The notes: generated by a model from the sequence alone, not told the origin. A DNA stretch of 34,267 nucleotides from Bacteriovorax sp. BSW11_IV (GCF_000447755.1 NZ_AUNE01000014.1:1-34267), one strand, 5' to 3'. Counted from the stretch's first letter, positions 25,055 to 32,848 are shown. Numbers and translations: made by a program.

Positions 25055-25639
25055 ATGAAGACTTTAATCACAATCGCGCTCGGGTTATCGATTGGAACAA
25101 GTGTATTTGCTGCTAATGTTGATAGAGTAGTTAGAAGAGCTAACAACGTTGTAACACTTCTAGAAAGAAGAGCAGATGATTTGTCTCAAAGAGAAGTTGA
25201 TTTGATTGCTCAAAAGTTGGAAGAAATAACTCAAATTATTTCAGGAAGAACTCCGAACCCTACACCTAGACCTCCGACTTACGGCCAAGTTATTCATCAA
25301 GCTGAATGTTGGATTGATGATGATCCTGACTTTGACTTCGGTCAACGCTCTGCTGGAGTTGTTAAAGGAACAATTATGCAAATTGTTTCAGAATGTGAAT
25401 TTAGAGGACACTCAACTTATCCAAATGGATCTGCTGGGTTAAAAGATCTTGCCGCAATTGATGATACGACTGGATACGACAAATATGAATGTCATGTTGA
25501 TGACGATCTTGATTTCGATTTTGGTCAAGATGTTATTGGTAATATTTATGGAAATAGTTCTAGAGATGCTACTGAGGCCTGTGCAGCTATTGCGCGTATG
25601 ATGTATGGTGATAAAGGTTCTTCAGGAATTAGATATTAG
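25055..25639 (+). CDS. Exported protein with duplicated acidic DDD-x-DFDFGQ motif
   Basis: The protein has 194 residues from the ATG at 25055 (AAGGAG just upstream; an earlier TTG frame lacks one). A signal peptide ends near SVFAAN. Residues 20-70 form a charged helix, followed by a proline-rich linker (PNPTPRPPTYGQ). Two matching blocks, C-W-I-DDDPDFDFGQ and C-H-V-DDDLDFDFGQ, lie about 65 residues apart, each with a following Cys (SECEF and EACAA). The acidic blocks resemble calcium-binding loops, but this is only a suggestion. No named family. Confidence 0.7.
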   Translation: MKTLITIALGLSIGTSVFAANVDRVVRRANNVVTLLERRADDLSQREVDLIAQKLEEITQIISGRTPNPTPRPPTYGQVIHQAECWIDDDPDFDFGQRSAGVVKGTIMQIVSECEFRGHSTYPNGSAGLKDLAAIDDTTGYDKYECHVDDDLDFDFGQDVIGNIYGNSSRDATEACAAIARMMYGDKGSSGIRY

Positions 25640-25644
25640 ATAAT

Positions 25645-25678
25645 AAAAAGGCCAGTATTGAACTGGCCTTTTTTATTT
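25645..25678. terminator. Bidirectional terminator
   Basis: AAAAGGCCAGT (25646-25656) pairs perfectly with ACTGGCCTTTT (25662-25672), flanked by A and T runs. It lies between convergent stops at 25639 and 25678. Confidence 0.92.
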
Positions 25679-26601
25679 TAGAAAAAATTAAAAGATACTT
25701 TTTTGAAACAAGTCGTGATGGAATGACCTTTGATATAGCTCTTGGCCTTTAACCAATAAATTCTTGCTTGAGATTTTTCTAAACTTAAGTACTCCACAGT
25801 TTTTCTTACAAAATTTTCTCTCCAAGCTGTTCTTGTTTGCCCTTCTTTAAACTCTGGCATTTCCATATTGGGAAGATCAAATTGCACTCTATAATCTTGC
25901 CAATCTTTTTCATAAAGAACTTCGTTAAAGGCCCTTTGTTCAGGAGAGTCTTTATACCATTCGTTTTTCTTAATAACGTCGGCAACAGCAACTGGCAGTG
26001 GCCCTAGAGGGTAGTTGCCTTTAGCAATTTCTTTTCTAATAAAGCTAGAAGAAGTTCCATCTTCCATACCTTTTGGTGTCATGATGAGAATATTATCTCT
26101 TTGAGGAAAATCAACTTCACCTAATTCAGGTCTTGGCATGATAATCCACTTTCTAACAGTATCGTCTTTTGCTGATTGCGGAAGTAATTCCCAACCATCA
26201 CCACCAGTAACTCCATAAAGAAGTTTACCGATCTTTTTTTGAATTCTAAATTTCAGAGGCTCTTTTCCATCAACTGGCTCAAGAACAAATTCAACGCTCT
26301 TCATTTGCTCTTCTGTAAGAAGATCCGAAAGACCTGCTTTCATCATGGCAAGTCTTTCATCCATTGAGGCCATATAGTTTTTAGGTCCACGCGTATTGAG
26401 AACGACATAAACTTTGGCAAAATCATATTCAGTAATCAAAGAAACAACAGTTGCAAGGTGAGAACGAGTCGGGGGATCAAAACTTCCTGGATAAAAGGCG
26501 GCCTTGTCCGCTTCTTCGCTGTAGGGTGTATTTAAATTACTCCACTCAGCAAAAACTGGGGCACAAAGTGACAGTAAAACCGAGAGAATTAAAATTCTCA
26601 T
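25678..26601 (-). CDS. Nucleotidylyltransferase (NadD/CoaD-like) with an N-terminal signal peptide
   Basis: A 307-residue protein. Residues 1-18 are a typical cleavable signal peptide (ending APVFA-EW). Directly after it the nucleotidylyltransferase fold starts with FYPGSFDPPTRSH, where Thr45 and His48 take the place of the usual (T/H)xGH. The second signature, GTSSSFIRKEI near residue 188, corresponds to the (I)SSTxIR block of NadD enzymes. About 80 extra residues follow. These enzymes need cytosolic ATP or NTP, so export is odd; the protein may bind nucleotides without catalysis or work outside the cell. The AAGGAG SD supports this start. Confidence 0.8.
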   Translation of the reverse strand: MRILILSVLLSLCAPVFAEWSNLNTPYSEEADKAAFYPGSFDPPTRSHLATVVSLITEYDFAKVYVVLNTRGPKNYMASMDERLAMMKAGLSDLLTEEQMKSVEFVLEPVDGKEPLKFRIQKKIGKLLYGVTGGDGWELLPQSAKDDTVRKWIIMPRPELGEVDFPQRDNILIMTPKGMEDGTSSSFIRKEIAKGNYPLGPLPVAVADVIKKNEWYKDSPEQRAFNEVLYEKDWQDYRVQFDLPNMEMPEFKEGQTRTAWRENFVRKTVEYLSLEKSQARIYWLKAKSYIKGHSITTCFKKVSFNFF

Positions 26602-26744
26602 AGATTCGTTCTCCTTTTTTTAGGTAAATTTTCAATTGTCTAATGTGATACTGAGATTTTCTAAATACGCTACGCGTTATTATGTGAAATTATTATAGGT
26701 TAGGATCTTTTTGCGTATATTCATGAACTTATCTCGCTCTTTTT

Positions 26745-26820
26745 ATAAGTTTTATTAGACTTATTTAAAGTACAATTAAATGAAGTTTTTTTGTCACAAA
26801 CGGATTTTGTTCGCCACAAA
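26745..26820 (+). promoter_or_regulatory. Operator-like elements upstream of the bufferin operon
   Basis: ATAAGT/ACTTAT (26745-26750, 26759-26764) form a dyad. TTTGTCACAAA (26790-26800) is an exact palindrome with one central base. CACAAA recurs at 26795 and 26815, exactly 20 bp apart. A -10-like TACAAT lies at 26771-26776 without a good -35. The region 26602-26846 has nothing else that I can name. Confidence 0.35.
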
Positions 26821-26846
26821 GGTTTAACATTAACTTGGAGGATTCT

Positions 26847-27131
26847 ATGAACGATCACAAAAAACTATTATTGGCCGCAGCGACTGTAGGATTAATGGGG
26901 GCTGCCCCAATGACGATGGCCGCTGAAAAAGGTTCGGAAAAGGTTATGTGCTACGGTGTAAATGGTTGCAAAGGACAAGGTGTTTGCCACGGTAAAGTGG
27001 ATGCTTGTAGCGGGAAAGAAGGTTGTCAGGCCAGCGTTTCTTGTAAAGGATCAAACAGCTGTAAAGGGAAAGGCTTTGTAAAACTTTCTAAAAAAGAATG
27101 TACTGATAAGGGTGGAAAGGTTGGAATGTAA
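26847..27131 (+). CDS. bufA2: BufA2-like bufferin precursor peptide (Cys-rich, exported)
   Basis: A 94-residue precursor. GGAGG sits before the ATG. A signal peptide (LLLAAATVGLMGAAPMTMAA) is followed by a core with eight cysteines, most in C-x-G steps: MCYGVNGCKGQGVCHG, DACSGKEGC, VSCKGSNSCKGKGF, and a final KECTDKGG. This is the BufA2-type bufferin pattern, and the next two genes are its MNIO enzyme and partner. In known bufferins the enzyme converts Cys in the core to thiooxazole-type rings that chelate copper. The identity of the metal here is not shown. Confidence 0.85.
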   Translation: MNDHKKLLLAAATVGLMGAAPMTMAAEKGSEKVMCYGVNGCKGQGVCHGKVDACSGKEGCQASVSCKGSNSCKGKGFVKLSKKECTDKGGKVGM

Positions 27132-27948
27132 TCAATCTTATCCGATTGGGGTGGGGCTTCGCCACACCCATTTTCCCGAATTGGAAGAAAGTTTTTCGAA
27201 AGGGGAAAAGATTGGAGTAAATTTTTTCGAAGCTCTTTCTGAAAACTATCTTTCAACTCGTGGCCGTCCTTTCTCAATGTTGATGAAAGTGAGAGAGCAT
27301 TATCCCATTGCTCTTCACGGTGTCTCAATGTCTATTGCAAGTGAAGAAGAGATAGACTTTGATTATCTTAAAAAATTGAAAGAGCTTTATCGCTTAATTG
27401 AACCAGTGATTACTTCGGATCATATGTGCTTTACAGGTATGGCCCATAGTAATCTTCATAATCTCCTACCATTCGCCTATACAGAAGAGAATTTAGAACG
27501 AATTGGCGAGCGAGTTCGTATTGTTCAGGACTTTCTTGAGAGACAAATGATTTTTGAAAACTTGTCCGCTTACTTTTCTCTTAAGTCATCTACTATGAGT
27601 GAAGCGCAGTTTTTAACACGTCTTTGCGATAATACAGGAGCGGGACTTTTACTTGACGTGAATAATATTTATGTCAATTCATTCAATCAAAAATTTAATG
27701 CTGAGACCTATTTAGAACAAACCAATTTTTCTCATGTCAAACAAATGCATTTGGCCGGTTATTCTGATATGACAACGCATTTATTTGATACTCATTCAAG
27801 AGAAGTTCAACCTCCGGTGTGGGAGCTTTTTTCAAAGGCCATCGCAAAAACAAAAGTTCCAGTTCTTGTAGAGTGGGACGAAGAAATTCCACAGCTTGCT
27901 AAAGTCGTTGAACAGGCACAATTAAGTTATAAATTTGAAGGAAGATAA
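27112..27948 (+). CDS. bufB: MNIO / DUF692 family multinuclear iron oxidase (BufB)
   Basis: A 278-residue TIM-barrel enzyme of the DUF692 (HvfB/BufB/MbnB/TglH) group, which installs oxidised rings on Cys residues of RiPP precursors. Likely metal ligands lie in GVGLRHTHF, FEALSENY, IALHGVSM, SDHMCF, FENLSAYF, LLDVNNIYVN, QMHLAGYS and LVEWDEE. The frame begins inside the end of bufA2: the GTG at 27112 overlaps it, and a TTG at 27121 is also possible, so translation is coupled. The next gene, the DUF2063 partner, starts 1 nt after its stop. Together they define the modification pair of a bufferin pathway. Confidence 0.9.
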   Translation: MERLECNQSYPIGVGLRHTHFPELEESFSKGEKIGVNFFEALSENYLSTRGRPFSMLMKVREHYPIALHGVSMSIASEEEIDFDYLKKLKELYRLIEPVITSDHMCFTGMAHSNLHNLLPFAYTEENLERIGERVRIVQDFLERQMIFENLSAYFSLKSSTMSEAQFLTRLCDNTGAGLLLDVNNIYVNSFNQKFNAETYLEQTNFSHVKQMHLAGYSDMTTHLFDTHSREVQPPVWELFSKAIAKTKVPVLVEWDEEIPQLAKVVEQAQLSYKFEGR

Positions 27949-27949
27949 G

Positions 27950-28705
27950 ATGAAGCAATCTGATTTTGTGGCCTCAGTTTTAAAAGGGGAATTTGTTCGA
28001 TCTGATATGAGTGAACAAATGATTCCAATTGGCGATCTTACGGCCCAAGATGTCCTTGATATTTACTACAGTGATTATAGTGCGCGTATGAAAGAGGCCA
28101 TTGGTGAATTTTATGAAACGGTATGGTTTCTTCTTGGAGATGAAGACTTTTTTTCTCTATGTGAAGAGTATATTGATAAGAATCCATCACAGCTTCGCGA
28201 CTTAAATCAGTATGGTGATGAATTCCCGGCGTTTCTCAAAGCACATGAGCTTTCAATTGATATTCCTTACCTTTTTGAAGTTGCAGAATTTGAAAAGAAT
28301 TTTTGGAAGCTTTTTCATGCTGATGTTGAAGTTTCGGAGCAAGTTTTTCCACAGAATTTAGAAAATGCTCAATGTCGTTTTTCAAATGGTCTTGTGTTGC
28401 TTTCTTTTGATTATAATATTTTGGCATTATGGGATTTAAGAAAAGGCAATATCTCTGAAGAACAGTGGGAGCATGATGTTGATATCAATATCTCTCAGTA
28501 TATTGTTCTTCGCCGTGAAAAAGATCAAGTCTTCATTCATAGTATTTCTAAAGCTGAACACTCGCTTCTTGTAGAATTGCAAAAAGGAATAAGTGTTGGA
28601 GAGGCCCTGAGCTCAGTCGATATTACCAGTGAAGGTGTTTCAAACGTTTTTGCTTTTATTGCAGGACCTCTTAAAGAACATATTAGCTTTGAAAGTAAAT
28701 CTTAA
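27950..28705 (+). CDS. bufC: BufC / DUF2063 family partner of the MNIO enzyme
   Basis: The protein has 251 residues from the ATG at 27950 with GAAGGA upstream (an earlier in-frame TTG overlaps bufB). The N-terminal part (SDFVASVLKGEF, LDIYYSDYSARMKEAIGEFYETVWFLLGDE) matches the DUF2063 helical domain of HvfC/BufC proteins, which deliver the precursor to the MNIO enzyme. The C-terminal half is a mixed alpha/beta region (FSNGLVLLSFDYNI) as in this family. It directly follows bufB; no DoxX-type HvfD/BufD gene follows. Its end overlaps the convergent MAPEG gene by 23 nt. Confidence 0.85.
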   Translation: MKQSDFVASVLKGEFVRSDMSEQMIPIGDLTAQDVLDIYYSDYSARMKEAIGEFYETVWFLLGDEDFFSLCEEYIDKNPSQLRDLNQYGDEFPAFLKAHELSIDIPYLFEVAEFEKNFWKLFHADVEVSEQVFPQNLENAQCRFSNGLVLLSFDYNILALWDLRKGNISEEQWEHDVDINISQYIVLRREKDQVFIHSISKAEHSLLVELQKGISVGEALSSVDITSEGVSNVFAFIAGPLKEHISFESKS

Positions 28706-29093
28706 AAGGTAAGATCAAACAAATAAGGGCCTCACTAGTTAAGATGATAAAAGTTAGGCCCATCGCTTTTACACGCCAGCTAAAATTAGGTTTGCTGGCC
28801 GTCTCCTTTACCATCAATGCGTAAGCATGAAGAAGTCTTGAAATAACAATCGCCAATCCTAGTGTTAATGTAAAGGCCATGGGAATTACAATTAAAGTTT
28901 CAATTACGTATAAAGCAATAACCATGAGTGGAGCATAGGTAATGAAATTGTTATGGGCACTGGTATAGGCCATGAGCGTTCTATTATTATCATGTCCGTA
29001 GGGAATCCTAAGCTTTGAGCGCATTTGTATAGTCTTTATTGCAATGGCCATTGAAATAAAAATTAAGAGAGCAATTGTGATTGATGTGATCAT
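28683..29093 (-). CDS. MAPEG family membrane protein
   Basis: A 136-residue protein with about four TM helices. Family hallmarks are RMRSKLRIPYGHDNN-type loop 1 text (QMRSKLRIPYGHD), AHNNFITYAPL in TM2, and SRLLHAYAL in TM3. MAPEG proteins act on glutathione and lipid peroxides or eicosanoids in eukaryotes; bacterial members are poorly known. The ATG has AGGA upstream. Its 3' end overlaps bufC in antisense by 23 nt. The gene is divergent from the Bcr/CflA transporter. Confidence 0.85.
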   Translation of the reverse strand: MITSITIALLIFISMAIAIKTIQMRSKLRIPYGHDNNRTLMAYTSAHNNFITYAPLMVIALYVIETLIVIPMAFTLTLGLAIVISRLLHAYALMVKETASKPNFSWRVKAMGLTFIILTSEALICLILPFKIYFQS

Positions 29094-29112
29094 TTTCTTT
29101 CCTGAAAAGTGG

Positions 29113-29219
29113 TTAACAGACTTAATTGAATGTTAATTAATTTTCATTTAAAAATCAAAAAAATACAGAAATTAGGTTGACCGTAAGTGATAATAGGAAC
29201 AACGTGTAGAAATATACGT
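29113..29219. promoter_or_regulatory. TTAA repeats and GNRA-loop hairpin upstream of the exporter
   Basis: TTAACA (29113), TTAATT (29122) and TTAATT (29133) are near-helical repeats and could be chance in AT-rich DNA. ACGTGTA (29202-29208), GAAA loop, TATACGT (29213-29219) form a 7-bp stem with one G-T pair and a GNRA tetraloop that abuts and partly includes the GTGAGG SD of the gene at 29230. Confidence 0.4.
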
Positions 29220-29229
29220 GAGGTTATAA

Positions 29230-30438
29230 ATGACATTAAAGTCTGGACAAAATTTGGTTATTCTTCTTCTAGGGCTACTAACAGCTTTTGGCCCTTTAAG
29301 TATCGATATGTATCTTCCTGCATTCCCAAAATTAGCAAGTGATCTTGGAGTTGAAATATCTCTTGTTCAATTCTCTCTTGGAGCTTACATCATTGGGATG
29401 TCTCTTGGTCAAGTGTTCTATGGCCCACTATCTGACAAGCATGGTCGCAAAAGATCTTTAGTTATTGGTCTTGTGATTTATATTCTCGCCAGCCTTGGAT
29501 GTCTGTGGGTTGAGTCCATAACAGGGTTGATTGTTCTGAGATTTATTCAAGGGCTTGGGGGCTGTGCAGGTACAGTTATGAGTCGTGCAGTGGTGCGCGA
29601 TCTTTTTGACGGTGAACAGGCCGCGAAAGTATTTTCATTATTGATGCTCATTATGGGCCTTGCGCCAATTTTAGCGCCAAGCCTGGGTGGCCTTCTTTTA
29701 AAAGTGTCTTCATGGAGAATGATTTTTGCCGTGCTATCTACTGTAGGAATCATTGCATTTATTCTCGTCGTAAAACTCTTGCCAGAGACTGTCAGTGAAG
29801 AGAATCGAAATCCTCTGGCGTTGAAAGAGGCCTTTGGTAATTATAAAAACATTGTTAAAGATAAAGAATTTGTTGGTTTTCTTTTTGCGGGAGGAATGAT
29901 TCAAGCTGGTCTTTTCGCTTATATTACAGGTTCGGCCTTTGTCTTTATGAAGATTTTTGGTCTCAATGAATCTCAATACGGAATTGTTTTCGGTATGAAT
30001 GCTTTCGGTCTTATTTTTTTCTCACAAGTAAATCGCTATTTATTAAATCACTATACAATTAAAGAGATATTAAGAGTGGTTATTGCTGTTAATGCAATTT
30101 GTGCTGTTGCTCTTTTTCTTTGTGGTGTGTTTGAAATAGGTGGACTAGTAGGGGTGATGATTCCTCTTTTTATGTGTATGTCTACACTTGGAATGATTTT
30201 TCCAAATGCAACGGCCGGTGCTCTTGTTAATCATGCAAAATCTGCAGGAAGTGCTTCGGCCTTACTTGGGACACTGATGATGGCCTTTGGTGCAATTTCA
30301 GCATTATGTGTAAGTGCATTTGCTAACGGAACAATCATTCCTATGGTTTCAATTATCATGGTTTGTTCATTAATAAGCTTTAGTGTTTTCTTCTTATTTG
30401 TAAAAACTCCTGTTTCAAGAGCGGAACTTATCAATTAA
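29230..30438 (+). CDS. Bcr/CflA family multidrug efflux MFS transporter
   Basis: A 402-residue protein with 12 TM segments. It has the Bcr/CflA start (FGPLSIDMYLPAFPKL), MFS motif A YGPLSDKHGRKRSL after TM2, and RFIQGLGGCAGTVMSRAVVRDLF in TM4. The drug:proton antiport family includes bicyclomycin, chloramphenicol and related exporters; substrate unknown here. The ATG has GTGAGG 6 nt upstream, partly in a tetraloop hairpin. The 3' end overlaps the convergent kinase gene by 24 nt. Confidence 0.92.
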   Translation: MTLKSGQNLVILLLGLLTAFGPLSIDMYLPAFPKLASDLGVEISLVQFSLGAYIIGMSLGQVFYGPLSDKHGRKRSLVIGLVIYILASLGCLWVESITGLIVLRFIQGLGGCAGTVMSRAVVRDLFDGEQAAKVFSLLMLIMGLAPILAPSLGGLLLKVSSWRMIFAVLSTVGIIAFILVVKLLPETVSEENRNPLALKEAFGNYKNIVKDKEFVGFLFAGGMIQAGLFAYITGSAFVFMKIFGLNESQYGIVFGMNAFGLIFFSQVNRYLLNHYTIKEILRVVIAVNAICAVALFLCGVFEIGGLVGVMIPLFMCMSTLGMIFPNATAGALVNHAKSAGSASALLGTLMMAFGAISALCVSAFANGTIIPMVSIIMVCSLISFSVFFLFVKTPVSRAELIN

Positions 30439-32106
30439 GAGAGTCAAGTGAACACTTGATACAGGTTTTTCTAGAACATCGTTCATTCCATGTTCTAGAA
30501 ACTCGTTTTTCATCTCCACAGATACATTTGTGGTGATGGCCACTATAGGACAGTCGATCTTAAGATCTTTTCTTAAAATTTTTGTAGCATCAAGTCCGTT
30601 AATCCCAGGTAATTGAATATCCATCAAAATAAGATCATAGGCCGTTGTCTTGCAAAGATCGATGGCCTCTTGTCCATCTATGGCCAAGTCAAAATCAATA
30701 TTTAGATTTTTAATTTGTGTAGCTAAAACTTTTTGATTGATTTCATTATCTTCAACGATAAGAACTCTATTTATTTTTCTCTTTATTCCAGGTGTTTTCA
30801 AAAATGGGAATTTGAAAATGAATAGGCTGCCTTGTGGTTTGGAAGCATAGAAAAGAGTTCCCCCAATTGATTGGGCATATTCTTTGGCAAGAGCAAGTCC
30901 TAGACCCTGACCAGGAATATTTAAGGCGATGGCCTTGTCTGTGCGATAGAGTCTTTCAAAAATTTTATCTTTCTCATTCTCTCGGATTCCCATTCCTGAG
31001 TCTGAGACAGAAATGATGATGGATGTATCATCACTTGAGATCGCCATATTGATAAGACCTTTTTCAGTGAATTTATTTGCGTTTGTTAGAAGTTCATTAA
31101 GAACGAATTCAACTTTATTTTTATCTTGAAGAATATTCTTTGGAACATTTGGAGATATTGAATAGATCATTTCATTTTTACTTGTCTTATGTTGGGTCAC
31201 GATATTTTTAATAAGATAGTGGATATCAATATTATTTTGATTAAATTGAATATGGCCTTCATCAATTTCAAAGAGCTGAGAAACTCGATTAAATGTCTGA
31301 TTGATTTTATCCATGGAACTTTTTAGATCAAGTAGATCTTCATGATGCAGTCTCTGAGAGATGGCAGATAATGGTGCTTTTAGTTCATTAACCATATTAT
31401 TTATAAATGAGGACTTCTCACTATTTAATTTTTCTAAGGTTTTAAGCTTTCTTTCGATATAGATGATTTGAACTTTTAATTCTTTAGATAAGGGAAGAAA
31501 AATAAAAAAGACTTCCAAGAGAACTACAATGATAAGAAGAACAAAACCTATTTTTTGAACAAGATGGATTGAATTATTTAATTTGTTAAGATCTTCCTCT
31601 AGAGTAAAAACTACCTTATCTAAATTTTCTTCTAAATACTTATGAGCATTATCAATCAATTCATTTATTTCATCCTTTTCGATTAGGTTACTGGTAAGAT
31701 ACTTTCTAAGGATTGAAATATGCTCAGACAAGTGAGGCGAAATCTCATTTTTCATGAGGTTCACAGTTTCTTTTTCTTTGATGGTATCTAGAAGGTAGTA
31801 GTGTGAAGCCTCATAGAGTTCAATCGTTTCACTAAGAGATCTTTTTATATTGTCGCGACTCTTCTCTTCTGTAGTTTTTTGTAATTTAAGAGTGAGCAGG
31901 CAAGACTTTTGAGTGAGCATTCTTTGACGACCACTAATGTTAATAAGATGGGCGTAGTCTTTTTCTTTGTTTGCCAAAAAATCAGTAATAATAAAAACAA
32001 CACTTAGAATTAGGCCAATTATGGCCATGGCCACTAGCGTGTGACGCTTAAACTTCAGATCAAAGTTTCGTAGGCTCATTCTATGCATCAAAGACAATCT
32101 TATCAT
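30415..32106 (-). CDS. PilJ-N sensor with HATPase and receiver; H-box His replaced by Asn
   Basis: A 563-residue protein. It has a TM near residue 25, then a periplasmic PilJ-N-type region opening with HLINISGRQRMLTQKSCLL, then a second TM near residue 200. The dimerisation helix reads FINNMVNELKAPLSAIS, so the expected His is Asn240 (codon AAT where CAT is expected). HATPase boxes NELLTNANKF, DSGMGI and GQGLGLALA look intact. The receiver has Asp496 in LILMDIQLP, with the Lys in LEKP. It may bind ATP without autophosphorylating in the normal way. The SD is poor; the ATG at 32088 is an alternative start. Confidence 0.85.
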   Translation of the reverse strand: MIRLSLMHRMSLRNFDLKFKRHTLVAMAIIGLILSVVFIITDFLANKEKDYAHLINISGRQRMLTQKSCLLTLKLQKTTEEKSRDNIKRSLSETIELYEASHYYLLDTIKEKETVNLMKNEISPHLSEHISILRKYLTSNLIEKDEINELIDNAHKYLEENLDKVVFTLEEDLNKLNNSIHLVQKIGFVLLIIVVLLEVFFIFLPLSKELKVQIIYIERKLKTLEKLNSEKSSFINNMVNELKAPLSAISQRLHHEDLLDLKSSMDKINQTFNRVSQLFEIDEGHIQFNQNNIDIHYLIKNIVTQHKTSKNEMIYSISPNVPKNILQDKNKVEFVLNELLTNANKFTEKGLINMAISSDDTSIIISVSDSGMGIRENEKDKIFERLYRTDKAIALNIPGQGLGLALAKEYAQSIGGTLFYASKPQGSLFIFKFPFLKTPGIKRKINRVLIVEDNEINQKVLATQIKNLNIDFDLAIDGQEAIDLCKTTAYDLILMDIQLPGINGLDATKILRKDLKIDCPIVAITTNVSVEMKNEFLEHGMNDVLEKPVSSVHLTLLIDKFRS

Positions 32107-32128
32107 ATAAAATTTATTGTCTACCTTA

Positions 32129-32148
32129 AGCTTAGAATTAGATAAGCT
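32129..32148. repeat. Short dyad upstream of the kinase-like gene
   Basis: AGCTTA (32129-32134) and TAAGCT (32143-32148) flank 8 nt, just upstream of the start at 32106. It may be a leader hairpin or operator of that gene. Confidence 0.3.
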
Positions 32149-32293
32149 ATGCTTGTGAGAATATGAAATATTTTGTTTTTAAAATAAATGGAATTTGTTT
32201 CCTTTTTGAAGTCTAGGGCCTTGCACGTTAAGGTATGAATATTCTTGAATTGTGGCCATTTTGATCTTTTATCAGCATGAATTCACTAAGGAG

Positions 32294-32330
32294 TTAATTT
32301 TTCTTAACCGATAGTTAACTAAACTTAACC
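32294..32330 (+). promoter_or_regulatory. Four helically phased TTAA[C/T] repeats upstream of the surface-fibre operon
   Basis: TTAATT (32294), TTAACC (32304), TTAACT (32315) and TTAACC (32325) are spaced 10, 11 and 10 bp. They lie 36-72 bp before the ATG at 32366. This spacing is typical of OmpR/PhoB-type response regulators (for example TTAACA PhoP boxes in Bacillus). No regulator gene is identified here. Confidence 0.5.
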
Positions 32331-32365
32331 ATTGCCTAGACGGACTTATGTAAAGGAGATTAGAC

Positions 32366-32848
32366 ATGAAAAAAATGATTTTAGGGGCATCTTTATTTGG
32401 TGTAGCAACACTTGGACTTATGACAATTGATACGGCAAAGGCCGCTTCAACTACTGCTCAGGCCCTAGCTGTTGTAACGGCCGCAATTAACATCACTCAA
32501 GTAGCAGACCTTGATTTTGGAAGTTCTGTTCAAGGTGACGTTGCAAAAACAGTAGCGCCAGCTGATGCAACTGCTGCTGAATTTACTGTTAGTGGTCAAC
32601 CATCGACGGCCTACACGATTACTCTTCCTGCTGATGGAACTATCACAATGATTACGGGTGGTGGTGCAACTGCTGATGAGCAGATTGCTGTTGATACTTT
32701 TGCTTCTTCTCCAGCCGCTGGTGCTAACGGTATGTTAGATGGTACAGGATCAGAAACTTTGAAAGTAGGTGCTACTCGTGCGGCCCTTTCTGGGACACAA
32801 GTTGCTGGTAACTATGCTGCAACTTTCACAGTAGACGTAGTTTACTAA
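32366..32848 (+). CDS. DUF4402 surface protein, likely major fibre subunit
   Basis: A 160-residue exported protein with signal peptide MKKMILGASLFGVATLGLM...AKA. The mature part is Ala/Thr/Gly-rich and beta-strand-like, with INITQVADLDFGSSVQGD and a final GNYAATFTVDVVY, the DUF4402 signature and C-terminal strand. DUF4402 proteins are pilin-like surface subunits carried by chaperone-usher-type systems, which fits the chaperone and usher candidate downstream. AAAGGAG is the SD. A terminator-like hairpin separates it from the chaperone gene, typical of a highly expressed subunit. Confidence 0.8.
   Translation: MKKMILGASLFGVATLGLMTIDTAKAASTTAQALAVVTAAINITQVADLDFGSSVQGDVAKTVAPADATAAEFTVSGQPSTAYTITLPADGTITMITGGGATADEQIAVDTFASSPAAGANGMLDGTGSETLKVGATRAALSGTQVAGNYAATFTVDVVY

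Noticed and set aside
25678-26601. Lipoprotein signal for the exported nucleotidylyltransferase (Cys13)
   Set aside because: The residue before the Cys is Leu, not Gly/Ala/Ser, and a good signal peptidase I site (VFA-E) follows.
27026-27328. Minus-strand frame across the bufA2/bufB junction
   Set aside because: Antisense to two well-supported genes and without start signals.
29178-29195. TTGACC...GATAAT as promoter of the Bcr/CflA gene
   Set aside because: The two boxes are far too close together for a sigma70 promoter.
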